In this document: positions 1-11,011 of the stretch, piece by piece
Numbering within the stretch: position 1 is the stretch's first letter
How the letters are laid out: each line of letters begins with the position of its first letter
Assembly: GCA_936450465.1 (NCBI GenBank)
Contig: OW388298.1
Coordinates: forward strand, 10,426,663-10,490,662
Length of the DNA stretch: 64,000 nt
Direction: 5' to 3'
Source: Gibbula magus
Lineage: Eukaryota; Mollusca; Gastropoda; Trochida; Trochidae
The notes under the pieces: generated by a model
Told to the model about the DNA's origin: nothing
Database searches by the model: none
What the model saw: only the letters and a program-made list of their open reading frames with translations
Position numbers and translations under genes: made by a program

Positions 1-256
1 AATTTTGACTATCTCTCTCTCTGTGTAGTCTTTGAGTTAATAAAATTTAATGTAATGCACATTATGCAAACAAAAATATTTTTCTTCAAAGATACTTATA
101 ATCTGAGTTCATGAACTCATTTCAGTTATGTTAGATTTGGTGTGACAAAAATTAGGATTGTAAGATGAAGGACTTGATATACCATGTATGTATTTGGCTT
201 AGAATTTGTCATGATTTACAGTCCATTCATGTTTCGTAATTTATTGTGCTGAACAG

Positions 257-3200
257 GAGTTTCTTCAGGAAGAGGTTAAACTTGCCCAAGAAACCTCAAC
301 AGATTCTCATGTTGCTCCAAGCACACAGAATCAACCAGTACAACTAACTGCAAGTTATGACATGGGCTGGCAGCGACGGAGTACTGGGAGAATGTACAAC
401 TCAAAATCAGGTAAATCTATCAGGAGTCAATTTTAACTGACCGAAAAATACACATTTAATGTAAGACCAATTTAAATAAAAAGGTTGATATGGTATCAAA
501 AAGATAATAGAAGCAAGTTCACAACCACATTTTCAATGTTATTTAGTGTTTGGAATCGCTTGTGATTTCGTAATCGATCATCAGTTACAATCCGATTGAC
601 TAAACTGATCAATCATTGATTTATGATTGAATGGATCATAAAAAATGAAAAATTTCAAAAAATGATATTAAAAAAGACAAAATGTATTTGAACTGTTTCA
701 GATGTCCAGTTGCATGTATCAGCTAGAGAGATAGAAATAAAACATTGTCTTCTTATCATTTAATATGAACACTTCAACAGTATTGTCTATTGATTACTGA
801 AAGTCAAAATGACAACAAAACAAATAGCTATGGTCATATACTTTACAGTGTAAAACACAATGCTCAATACCAGATAGTGACAGAAGATAGTGTCTCGTAA
901 TTGAAATCAATTTGTTTTGGTAATTTTGTTTCTGTTTTCAAACATTGTTTGATTATGTAATCAATATGTATACATGTAAGTATAATGACAAAGTTTGATA
1001 TCCTTGATCAATTGATTTATTCCAATGTTTTCATTTAGGTCATGGATGTTTGATTGGACAGAATACTGGCAACATCATTGCCTACGGCTCAAGAAAAAGT
1101 ACATGCAGGATGTGTGAAAATGCAAGCAAGAATAATGTCACTGTGGCAAAGCATGACTGCAGGTATGATTTAGTTTTAGCTCATTCTGTAGTCCTTTATA
1201 TAACCAAATCCTTGATACCCATTTTCATTTTCTTCTCCAGAAGAAAAAGGCCAAGACAGATTACTTATCTCCTAAATCTCGTGTACTGACTCTTTGATTA
1301 GTGAGGATAAGAATTATGTCTCCCCCGGGGCGGGATATCGCAGTGGTTAGCGCGTTCGGCTTTGGATCAAGAGGTCCGGGGTTCGAATCCCGCCAGGGGC
1401 ACGGCAATTTTGTCTGCAGTAGAGAACTGTTCTACACGCAGTAAGGTTTGGGTGCAATGCTACACTGAATTTCAGAGTAGTACCACCCATGGTTCTCTAG
1501 TTCCAGCCGTTGCTCGCAGGTTTCACCGCAATGCATAGCCACATGGCGTTGCGGGCTTTCTCCCTGCCGTAATACTAGCAGCCGCGATATAAGTGAAATA
1601 CTCTTGAAAGCGGCGTTAAACCCCAACTCGCCTCACCTCACCTATGTCTCCCCCTGAAGGAGGTTACAGATTTTTAAAAATTTAACAATTTTGACTTGGT
1701 CTTTTTCAAGGGTAGTGTTCGTTTCCCGAGCAGATCTCTAAAACTATGTGACCGATCATCACCAAACTTGGTCCGTCCATATGTCTGTCCGTCTGTCTGT
1801 GATCACATTGTTTCCGGAGCAGAACTCAAAAACCGTTACAGCTAGCTCAATGTAACTTTCTGGAAATTTTTATTTTTGCGGTTTCCATAGAAACGCAACT
1901 TAGAATTGTGATTCCGAAGCAGAACTCGAAAACAGTTAGGCCGAGCTTAATGAAACCTGGTATGTTGACTAATAATCACATGTAGTTGTGCCTTTTGGGG
2001 TTTTCAACTTTCTGGAATTTATTTCTGCAGTTTCCATGGAAACGCAACTTAGAAATGTGTTTCCAAAACAGAACTCCAAAACAGTTAGGCCTAACTTAAT
2101 GAAACTTGGTATTTAAAGCGGCGTTAAACCCCAACTCACCTCACCTCACCTATGTCTCCCCCTGAAGGAGGTTACAGATTTTTTTAAATTTAACAATTTT
2201 GACTTGGTCTTTTTCAAGGGTAGTGTTCGTTTCCCGAGCAGATCTCTAAAACTATGTGACCGATCATCACCAAACTTGGTCCGTCAATGGTCAATGAAAA
2301 CGCAACTCAGAATTGGTTTTCCAGAGCAGAATTTGAAAACCATCAGGGCTAATTCAGTGAAACTTATTACAAATGTGCCTTTTGGTGTTTTCACATTGCA
2401 GTGAGTTTGAACTCAATGACATAACATTACCATACTTTCTAAATTGTGTCTCGCGAAGGAGTGAAGATGTTACTTATTAATAAGACTTAGCGGTGGTTTA
2501 TCATAGTCTTGTGTTGGTTATAAAAAGTCAAACAATAAGAATTAACGTATATGTGCTTCAATTTTAATAAAAGTACAACTGTTTACTCAAGTATCATACA
2601 CCTTTACTCAATCTTTATTAATGTTACTATTTGAATTGTTTTAGAGAAAGTTGGAAGCAGGGGTTTGTTAGCTCTGCTTGCTTCTTCACTGGTTATTAAA
2701 AGTAATTATATCTACTTGTATTTTCAGATATAACTGGTCTGGGAGTGCTAAATCCATGGAGTCAAGTTTGGGTGTAGAACTTCTTCAAGAAACTTCTAAA
2801 CCAGATTCTTGTGTCAAATATATCATCATGGATGATGATACTACAACGCTGTCACACTTGAGACAAGAATATGATCCTGATATCATAAAATGGAGTGACA
2901 TCAATCATTCAAAGAAAAGGTTGAATAATCAGTTATACAAACTGGCTAAGACACACAGAAAACTAACAGGAAAAGTGATATCTTATCTGAAGAAATGTTA
3001 TTCGTATGTTTTGAATCAAAATAAGAATAATGTGGAGGCTGTCAGAAGTGGACTGCGATCTATCACTCCTCATGTGTTTGGAGATCATACGGACTGTGGA
3101 TCATGGTGTGGGTTCTTGTCAAAAGGAGCAGCATATAAGTACAGCTCTTTACCACGAGGCCAGTGTTTGGAAGGAGACCAGTTCAGAGATGATTTGAAGG

Positions 3201-4513
3201 CTGTTTTTGAGATTCATGCTCTGAATGCAGATAGGTTAGCGCCTTTGGGAAGTACAAAAGCAAATGAGTCGTTCAACAATGTAGTGGCAAGTAAGGCTCC
3301 AAAAAGTCGTCACTATTCAAGTTCAGAAAGTTTGGATTTTAGGATTGGTGCAGCTGTTTCCCAGAAGAACCTTGGTCCAGCTTACCTCATGTCTGTCTAC
3401 AAAAAGAATCATATTTCACCAGGACAGGCCCTGGCAAGAAAAGCAAAGGCACTCCAGAGAAAGGCATCAAAGAGAAAAGCAAATTCATTGACGAAAAGTT
3501 TCAAGAGGAGGAGAGTACAGTTGGCGGAGACAAGGTGCAAGTTCACAGAAGAGCATGAAGTCCGAGAAGGTCAAACATATGAGACTTGTATTGGATCAAC
3601 AGATGAACATGATGTTATCAAGATTCCTGACCCAGAAGTGCTACATGTAAGCCAGCCACTGAGTATCAAAACAGAATGCAAACTGATTATGTTTGATCTT
3701 GAAACCAGTTCAACTGAGTGGGATACAGACATTTGTCAAATCAGTGCTGTGGTAGATGAAACCAATGTTTTTAATAAGTATGTTCTTCCATGTAAACCAA
3801 TCAGTCATTTTGCATCTCAAGTTACTAAACTCACTGTTCATGAAAACACTTTATTGCACAAAGGCATTCCGGTTGAGACTGTGTCATTACCTTCTGCATT
3901 GAAAGCTTTTATTGCATGGATGAGATCATTCAATGCTCCTATCATTCTTGTTGGGCATAACTCAAAGGCTTTTGATTCTACCCACCTTTGCAGAGTTGCA
4001 CAATCATATGACCTATTGTCAGAGTTGTCAGATGTTGTACATGGTTTCATCGACACCCTCCCACATTTCAGGAAGTGCTATCCATCATTAACTTGTCACA
4101 AAGAAGAATTCTTAGTGGAAACATTGCTTGGGAAACAATTTGATGCCCACAATGCCTTGGCTGATTGTCTTGCTCTTCGTGAACTAGTCAACTTGAATGA
4201 CAAAGATATTTTTCAGCATAGCTTTGAAATGCAGTGGGCAGTTGCACACATGCAGTATTTAAAGAGAAAACATGAAAATATCAAAAGTTTTTCTGCTGTC
4301 ATAAGGAGAAAATTCATATCGAAACCAATGGCAGAAAAGTGTGCTGCATCAGGTTTAGAACTGTGCCACCTCAAACTTGCCTACCAACGGAAAGGTGAAA
4401 ATGGGCTACGAGCTGTGCTTTCAGAAAAAACAAGTGCTGGAATTCGTGTCACGAACAGGACAAATGTCATTGATAATTTAGTGACATATTTTGAACAACT
4501 GGCACTGTCCTGA
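257..4513 (+). CDS. Mutator-like transposase / DEDDh exonuclease fusion gene, 5' partial
   Basis: Three exons splice in phase: 257-410 (acceptor ...gaacag, donor gtaaat), 1039-1162 (acceptor tcatttag, donor gtatga) and 2728-4513 (acceptor ttttcag, stop TGA). The joins regenerate a Gly codon (G|GT) and an Arg codon (AG|A). Exon 1 ends in SYDMGWQRRSTGRMYNSKSG. Exon 2 gives HGCLIGQNTG, then a CRMC motif and HDCR. Exon 3 opens YNWSGSAKSMES. This order is typical of the invertebrate Mutator-like (MULE) transposase domain. The first acidic residue would be in YDMGW, others in IIMDDDT and KWSDINH, followed by the FGDHTDCGSWC zinc/His-Cys stretch. The last ~200 residues are a DEDDh exonuclease. The start lies upstream of the window. 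An ATG at 2678 opens the frame in exon 3 but lies in the intron and should not be used. It could be an active element, a multicopy family member or a domesticated gene; the sequence does not decide. Confidence 0.85.
411..1038 (+). other. Intron 1 of the transposase gene, AT-rich, no feature seen
   Basis: The stretch lies between a gtaaat donor and a tttcatttag acceptor. It is AT-rich, with stop codons in all frames. I see no repeat unit or RNA gene in it. Confidence 0.6.
1315..1654 (+). mobile_element. tRNA-derived SINE with 12-bp target-site duplication
   Basis: The element body runs about 1327-1642 inside intron 2 of the transposase gene. It starts with a tRNA-like head: A box around TATCGCAGTGGTTAGCG (1335-1351) and B box GGTTCGAATCC (about 1380-1390). 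These are the two parts of an internal RNA polymerase III promoter. A tRNA-unrelated body follows, and the 3' end is GGCGTTAAACCCC plus CTCACC repeats. The same 12 bases, TATGTCTCCCCC, flank it at 1315-1326 and 1643-1654, which marks LINE-mediated insertion. It does not read as a functional tRNA gene. A second, 5'-truncated copy lies at 49097-49326. Confidence 0.88.
1611..2290 (+). repeat. Tandem duplication (508-bp step) of SINE tail plus flank
   Basis: The SINE 3' tail and the following ~150 bases (from CGGCGTTAAA at 1611) recur at 2119 with few changes. The offset is 508 bp. The copied flank contains degenerate repeats around GTTTCCNNAGCAGAACTC and AAACGCAACTTAGAA at about 1800, 1905, 2050 and 2295. 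This is a local duplication after SINE insertion, not a second insertion, because the SINE body is missing from the second copy. Confidence 0.8.
2728..4513 (+). CDS. Terminal exon: MULE core plus DEDDh exonuclease domain
   Basis: A long uninterrupted coding exon of 595 codons plus stop. Its first ~190 codons finish the Mutator-like transposase domain: IIMDDDTTTLSHL, SDINHSKK, GDHTDCGSWCGF, and ANESFNN followed by a Ser/Tyr-rich segment. A very basic linker follows (about 3420-3540, rich in RKAK and KRRR), a plausible nuclear localisation or DNA-binding segment. From 3680 an exonuclease fold begins. Exo I is FDLETS (Asp 3695-3697, Glu 3701-3703). Exo II is GHNSKAFD (Asp 3974-3976). Exo III is DAHNALAD (His 4148-4150, Asp 4163-4165). 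All four acidic residues and the His of the DEDDh class are present, so the nuclease could be catalytic. The domain most resembles the RNase T/DnaQ-like exonuclease at the C-terminus of the long PML isoform; this is judged by eye. The frame has no internal stop or frameshift, which argues against an old pseudogene. Confidence 0.85.
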
Positions 4514-4612
4514 GAAGATTTTTTCACGTAGAATGTGTACAAATGTCTTCATAAAACTGTTCATGTATATTGAATATGTGCCTTTGACTTTCCACAACTT
4601 GCATCAAATGTA

Positions 4613-4880
4613 TCAAGCAATGTAGTTCTGCCTTTTGACTATTGATGACTTTGTGCCAAATAAGTGAATATTGTACATATATGGAGGAAATATGTTTGGA
4701 TTTTGACTTGATGAGATATTCCATCCCAGACCAGTGCTTGACAACTATTGATTAGATTATGATGAAACTTTGTTCATGTTTCAAGCAAGCAATGTAGTTC
4801 TGCCTTTTGACTATTGATGACTTTGTGCCAAATAAGTGAATTTTGTATTTATGGAAATATGTTTGGATTTTGACTAATGT
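4613..4880 (+). repeat. ~170-bp tandem duplication downstream of the transposase stop codon
   Basis: A block starting CAAGCAATGTAGTTCTGCC and running to GTTTGGATTTTGACT occurs at about 4615 and again at about 4785. It lies 100-370 bases after the stop codon, probably in the 3' untranslated region. Confidence 0.75.
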
Positions 4881-5221
4881 GATGATTTTACTTTGACTTA
4901 TGATGATTGATATATCCTTGGACAAAGATAATGTTGAACGACCGAAAAGGTACAGTTTGTGTTCGAGCAATTTTTTGGGTTTGAGTGAGTTTCATAGAAC
5001 TTTACTATCATTGAGTTTTTTAAACATAGAGTTTGCTAATTGAAATGTAAAGTGGAGATTTTATGAAACAAATCAAGTTGTATTTAGGAAATTGGGAATA
5101 TCTGCGTTTCTGCTTATAATGCTCAAATATTTTGAAAAAATGGTTTGAATATATTCAAAATGTTGAGTTGAATTGGCTTATTTTTTTGTGTTTAGAAGCA
5201 TATCAATATATAGAGGATATT

Positions 5222-5640
5222 TGTCTTTTCTTGACTAATACCATGTTTATCTCAGCGAGTGAGGTAGAAATGTTATATTTTCACGAGTGGCGCAGCCACG
5301 AGTGATAATATATAACTTTTCTACCTCACGAGATGAGATAAACATGGTATTTGTCAAGAAAAGACACATTTTCTATTTATTATATGACCAAATCCTTGCA
5401 TATTCACCGAAATCGACTCGCATTTACATTAAGTCGGCTCTAGAATGAGCCTGTCGCCTCAGCAACCATGTGACGTCATGAACGTGTCATGACGTCGGAG
5501 CATTGTTCGATGACGTCAGGTCATTGTTATATCAGTCACTAGTGACTGATAACACGTTCCATTGTTATTTTCACTAGTGACTGATAACACGGTTTATTTT
5601 CATTGATAGATCCCGGTATTTCACCTGCAATCATATAATA
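5222..5640. mobile_element. Foldback/hairpin element with CRE-motif flank
   Basis: Bases 5222-5366 form a near-perfect palindrome. The arm TGTCTTTTCTTGACTAATAC pairs with GTATTTGTCAAGAAAAGACA, and the centre is CACGAGTGGCGCAGCCACGAGTG. The right flank (5470-5595) holds three TGACGTC(A) motifs and paired CACTAGTGACTGATAACACG repeats. A diverged copy lies at 14535-15060. No open frame is present, so it would be non-autonomous. No target duplication was identified. Confidence 0.7.
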
Positions 5641-5649
5641 AATCATATT

Positions 5650-7195
5650 AAGTTATGATATTGCAGCATACAATTTGATATTTTTTTTATAACCTATAAT
5701 AATGATTGTTTTTGTAATTTCATATGGCAACTGCAGGAGTTATCTCCCTTTATACTGAAAATTTCACATATAATAGTTTTTGACATTTTTTTCAAAAAGT
5801 AACCTGGATACATATTGTTTTTTGGTGTTAATTATGTTCCTTGATATTATTGCTATCAACTGATGAATTTTCCTGCTATTCTTAAGATTATTTGACATGA
5901 AAATTTTATTTTGTTTGGATATTTGAAATTTGAAAAAAAAATAAAAAAAATTTAAAAATGTTCAAAATATTAAAAAAACAAATCATTCCTTCTTAAATAT
6001 TGGTAATATCATCATAATGTCATTAGAATAAAGCCATTGTTATGACATATCTATGGTTTTTCTGTCATTTTTTTAATGTGAAATGAACATGAAAAATGTT
6101 CTATTTTTCACTTCCACCATTGAGATTGAGGGCTATTATCTCGAAAACGAGCATGGAAACCCCATTTTTTTATAACAAAAATGAACTCAGCAGATCATTT
6201 TACACAATATTGGATATTATCAACAATTTCTGGAGATTTTTCAAATTGGTAAGGAACCTCCTTAAACACAGGTCATTCTGATGTGAACAGGAGTATTCAA
6301 TGTATTGTGACATAATACACCAAATGTTACTGAAATGCATGAACTGGTTCATACGTTGTACAAACCCTACCTGAGACCTGACAAATACATTAACCCACTG
6401 ACTGATAAGAAGAGAAGAGGACTTGCCTGATGTTTAGCTTGATGTAATTTCGTAATGATTACATGATGTTCGTACGTAACTTTGTTTTCCCTTCTTTGAT
6501 AGGCGCACATTTTGCCATATCTCATCAAATGTATACTTATGTTTTGATATCGTCAATTTGCATACATAAATGTCATTCTTCATTGACTATGAAATTGTGT
6601 GCAAGATATGCCACATTTTTCACACCTTTTGTTTTGTTGTTATTTTGCTCCATTATGTAAATATATGTATTGTACGCCCTATCCAAAGATACTGCCTGTG
6701 TATATTTGATCCTTACTTATTTACAGCCCATTTAATGTTACAAACAACCATAACTTAATCATCAGTTTCAATTAAAAACCTTCCCCGTGGTACTGTAAGT
6801 AATTGCTTTCTCTGACGTAGTATGAATAACCTCAATAGTTCCTTATAATCTGGACAGTATCCTCCCAGTGGGAGGACTGCCTGACTCGAGACACCTACAG
6901 AGATTGGATAAGAAACATTTGGGCTGGTAAGAATATGGTTGTCTTTTGCTGTGCTCATAATTATATTCTTCCATTGTGGTGATAAGTATTCTCGACTTCA
7001 GTTATAAATGCCAGGTATTTTGAGCTGATAAACATTGTCTTTTGTGTTATGTAATCGCATGTGTGGTTCAAGATCTGTTGTTTCATTAATTAAATATTTA
7101 TTCTGTAATAAACATTGCCTTTCATCTTACTCACTCGTTCTTGATGTTCATTTTAAGTTTAATAATTTTAATCGTATTGTCCAGGTAGATTTGTT
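5650..7195. other. AT-rich non-coding stretch
   Basis: Poly(A/T)-rich sequence. The short open frames around 6096-6281 and 6463-6758 lack any recognisable domain. I see no gene or structured repeat except a short hairpin near 6864-6880 (TCCTCCCAGTGGGAGGA). Confidence 0.5.
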
Positions 7196-7210
7196 CTTAC
7201 TTATTACATA

Positions 7211-7360
7211 TTATAAGTTGTATGCTTCTCACGAAGGTAATACGGTCTCATGTACCACCTTTGTACCAGTGTCGCCCGAGCCTTCAGGCGAGGGATGACA
7301 CTGATACAAAGATGGTACATGAGACCGTATTACCCTCGTGAGAAGTTTACAACGTATTTA
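7211..7360. mobile_element. Long hairpin (foldback) element
   Basis: The left arm contains CTTCTCACGAAGGTAATACG (from 7224). The right arm contains CGTATTACCCTCGTGAGAAG (to about 7345). They pair over more than 60 bases around a small CG-rich loop (CGCCCGAGCCTTCAGGCG). It resembles the 5222 element in architecture but not in sequence. Confidence 0.65.
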
Positions 7361-8195
7361 TCTTTCCGTCATGTCAAAAAATATTATTATTATTATATTT
7401 ATTGCGTTTTGACTGCCGATGACTGATCAGCTGATATCGCTTGAATGACCTTGACCCTAAACGTAAACAAAATGGCGTCACCCGTCTCGACTGTAATGTT
7501 AAAAGTCGTATAACGTATTGCTACAAGCTTTTAGATGCCTTAACACGTGTTATTCTTTGTTTAATTGAGTGTGCAAGCAATGCAAAATAAGATTTGTTTC
7601 CAAACAAAGCAGTAATTATTGGAAAAATAAGTCAGTAATTAATAGACCCGTAAACAGCTGATCGAACTGGTCAAAACTCCGTACACCGCATGCGCCATTT
7701 TATCACGTCATCTGACCATAATGCGACACCTACTCTCAGCTAGGAGCTGTTACTATGGCAGCGTGGTACATAAAATGTGTACACCGCGAGACTGACGGGG
7801 TACATCAAGAAAAATGTAACGACCGTTAGCCAATCAGAAACGAGTATTTTACTGTAAGGAAACATAAACATTGTTATTTTCTATTACTGTGGCCACCATT
7901 TGTAAAACTGTGATTGTAATCTGCTGATGACTAAGAAGATGGGAAGAGCATAGAAAGGATCAACAGATTTGTATGGGTATGTCAATTGTGATAATGAGTT
8001 GGTTACACACATGTGTGATACCACCGCGTGCTGCCGTAACGATATAATCGGCGAGTGACGTCATAGTCGTTTTTGGTTGACGTCACAATGTTAGCTGCGC
8101 GACTGCAATAGCGGTTGTCCTATTTGCAAGTAAGCGTAACTAAAAACGATTTTCTTGCAATTCAGCGCTATTTACATCATTGAGTAATAAATAAA

Positions 8196-8335
8196 ATACT
8201 AAACTCGGTCCCGTTTGATAACATGTTTATGAAACTCGTGAATGGCATCGGTATTTAACTCGCTTTCGCTCGTTGAAATACCAAACCATCCACTCGTTTT
8301 ATAAACATGTTATCAAACGGGACGTCGTTTAGTAT
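8196..8335. mobile_element. Long hairpin (foldback) element
   Basis: The left arm ATACTAAACTCGGTCCCGTT and the right arm ending AACGGGACGTCGTTTAGTAT are inverted copies. The arms are about 60 bases each, and the centre is near TCGCTTTCGCTCGTTGAAAT. Two TGACGTCA-type motifs sit just upstream (about 8054-8091). Non-coding. Confidence 0.65.
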
Positions 8336-8489
8336 TCTATATGTATCAGATGTTGAAAGATGTCCACATTGTCTGAAGTTACCCCACTGGCAGGGATACT
8401 TCGGACTAGGGGTGGAGTACATCCAGACACATACTGCTTTTGCTGAAAAATCAGTTTATTGCAATGAAGTAAACATGAACATGAAATGA

Positions 8490-9660
8490 ATATGAACCAA
8501 CATCAAGTATAACTATAAACTACCTCTGCAGTTTTCTGCTATTCTTTAACCACAGCTTACATGAGAAACCATCAAGATAAGTAATCAAAACCGAAATCCA
8601 GGATATGTTATCCTTACAGCACTAAATAATCCTATACATCTCTTATAGAAATCAATCAACGGATAAAAGATGAATCAAAAGTAGTAAAACGTTCTGGAAA
8701 CTCGCTAAAAATATTTATATTAAAATTATTGCAAAATGTTTCTATATTTTATTAGTGATATTCAAGAGAAGACATGAATGTGGAAAACAATCTTAACCAA
8801 TCATACATCGACGACTCGTCTTATCATGGCAATGTTTATGAAGGTGTCAAAATATTTATGTGTCTGTCATATACGCGTCTTTGCCGTGTGTTTCACCAAA
8901 CATGTGTTTTGAGTCTATTCACTTCTAACTTCAAGTATGTGAACAAAGTAACGTTGAGGAAACTGCAATAATTAATAGTTAGTGGAGGTGTCAGAACCAT
9001 CCCCGCTTTCCCCTACATATGTGATATTTTACTACGTACGTACATGATATATTAATTAAAAATATCACGTACGTCCGTAAAAAAAATAATTTCATCCATA
9101 TTCCTTATGGAGCTGGCTAAGAATGAGTGTGGCAGACATGGATAAAAGATAATATTTTACATAACATTTGACGTAATTATATTGATGTTACAATGAAAAC
9201 CAATTTGCATGATATATACTCTACTCGGTGGACAGACTTTCTGAAAAAAACAAAAACAGCTACCAAACCTTAACCATGTTTCGGGTAAAATTTCGAACAA
9301 TTATGTGAATCATTTAAAAGAATTTAAATTTTGAACGAATATGTTTTTAAATTGGAAAGAGTATTGCGAATAAGTTAATTTAATTTCAATTTTTAAAAAC
9401 TACAAATGTCGCGGCAGTAATTGAGGTCTTGTCAGTTGGATACCAAATCAAGAAAAACACCATGAATTATGCAGTGTATATTTGGGGCAGAGATTTTTTT
9501 ATTTTTAAATGTTTATTTACTGAATAAAAATCGCTTAAATTGCAAAGTTTTAATTCATAAAAAAAATAGATTCAAATTGCACTTTTCTAATTGTTTATAA
9601 ACCAGTGAACACACTCATTTCATTTGTATATACATTTACTTCACGTGAGACCTTATTCAA
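8490..9660. other. AT-rich non-coding stretch
   Basis: I see no gene. A short inverted repeat of a GTACGTAC core surrounded by AAAATATCAC/GTGATATTTT lies near 9021-9075. The open frame at 8774-8971 has no recognisable feature. Confidence 0.45.
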
Positions 9661-9666
9661 CTTTTC

Positions 9667-9755
<89 letters not shown>
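9667..9755. repeat. (TA)n microsatellite
   Basis: About 88 bases of nearly pure TA dinucleotide with one C interruption near 9683. Confidence 0.95.
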
Positions 9756-9757
<2 letters not shown>

Positions 9758-10128
9758 TTACAGGTGTGACTTTTACTTTTTTTTAAACTCTATTATGAAA
9801 TTGTGAACTAATTTCCAACAACCTGAAATGGGGGAAAAAGAGATAGCATTAGTTGATACTATCGAACTTTTCTTCAAATTGCACATTTTAGAGAGTTTAT
9901 CTTAAAACATGAACACATCTTGTGTTCATGAGCCACCTTTCATTGAACAATTTAGTATGTTCTTTGTGTTTAAAGATAAATCAAATGAATCATTTTCAAC
10001 AAAATTTATTTCGACATTTTAATGAATATATATATTCAAAATTAGAATCATACAGACAGCACATCGACAAAACAATGTTATGCAAGTCGATAAAACAGAA
10101 TTATGCACATTACTTCACATTCCATATA

Positions 10129-10466
10129 ACCACACACTGACACTGCTATGTGTGTGGACAGAGCAACATCTCCCCAAATATGCCACATCCTCCACACTTG
10201 CCTCCACATATCACCCACACACTGACACTGCTATAGATGTGGATAGAGCAGCATCTCCTCCATCACGTCACATCCTCCACACTTGCCTCCACATATCAGC
10301 CACACACTGACACTGATATGGATGTGGATAGAGCAGCATCTCCTCCATCACGTCACATCCTCCACACTTGCCTCCACATATCACCCACACACTGACACTG
10401 CTATGGATGTGGATAGAGCAGCATCTCCTCCACCACGTCACATCCTCCGCACTTGCCTCCACAACT
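10129..10466. repeat. 85-bp minisatellite, array 1 (about 4 copies)
   Basis: The unit begins CACATCCTCCACACTTGCC, with starts near 10184, 10269, 10354 and 10439, and includes ATGGATGTGGATAGAGCAGC. The same family recurs at 24181-24525. The open frames on both strands here are by-products of the repeat. Confidence 0.9.
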
Positions 10467-10739
10467 AACTTTGACCTCCATGCCTTCGTCGTACCAATTC
10501 ACCTTTGGATCATGGGGTCTATAACCATGTTTCCTCCACTGAAGCTGGAAGGAAGCAAGACAAAACACGATGAAATGCTAACAATATAACGCAGTTAACT
10601 CATTTCTAGATGCACACGTTTATTTCCATCTTTTCGAAATATATATCTAAGTGATGAATATGTATCTGGAATAATCAGAAAAGCGTGTTAAAAGTATGAA
10701 TGAGCCTCTATTCATTTAACGTATATGCAATTTACTCTA

Positions 10740-10965
10740 AAGATAATGTTATACTCTGTTCATAGTATGTACATTGCGTAATTCAACCTGTCCCCTGTCA
10801 GCATTATATTCTCTATTCATATGATATACATCAAGTAATTAAAATTTCCCCTACCTTATTATATATTCATACCATGTTCATCATGTATTAAACCTGACCC
10901 TAACCTTATTCTTTATTCATAAATTGTACATTGTCTACTAAACCTGAACCTAACGGTCGATCACT
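10740..10965. repeat. Degenerate ~55-65-bp repeats (about 4 copies)
   Basis: Copies share TTATNCTNTNTTCAT followed by a TACAT-like motif and AACCTGNCCCTAACC. They start near 10745, 10806, 10858 and 10905. They lie just downstream of the last visible exon of the minus-strand GON gene. Confidence 0.55.
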
Positions 10966-11011
10966 TTGATTATTGTGTTACTTAAGGTTTAGATCTGTAC
11001 AGGCAACAAAC

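Noticed and set aside
1326..1400. tRNA gene
   Set aside because: A and B boxes are present but the sequence continues into a SINE body with target duplications; it is a SINE head.
2678..2727. ATG at 2678 as start of the transposase protein
   Set aside because: The first 16 codons precede a strong acceptor (TTTTCAG) and are not protein-like; the upstream exons join in phase at 2728.
9624..9806. Open frame of alternating Tyr and Ile
   Set aside because: It is a translation of the (TA)n microsatellite.
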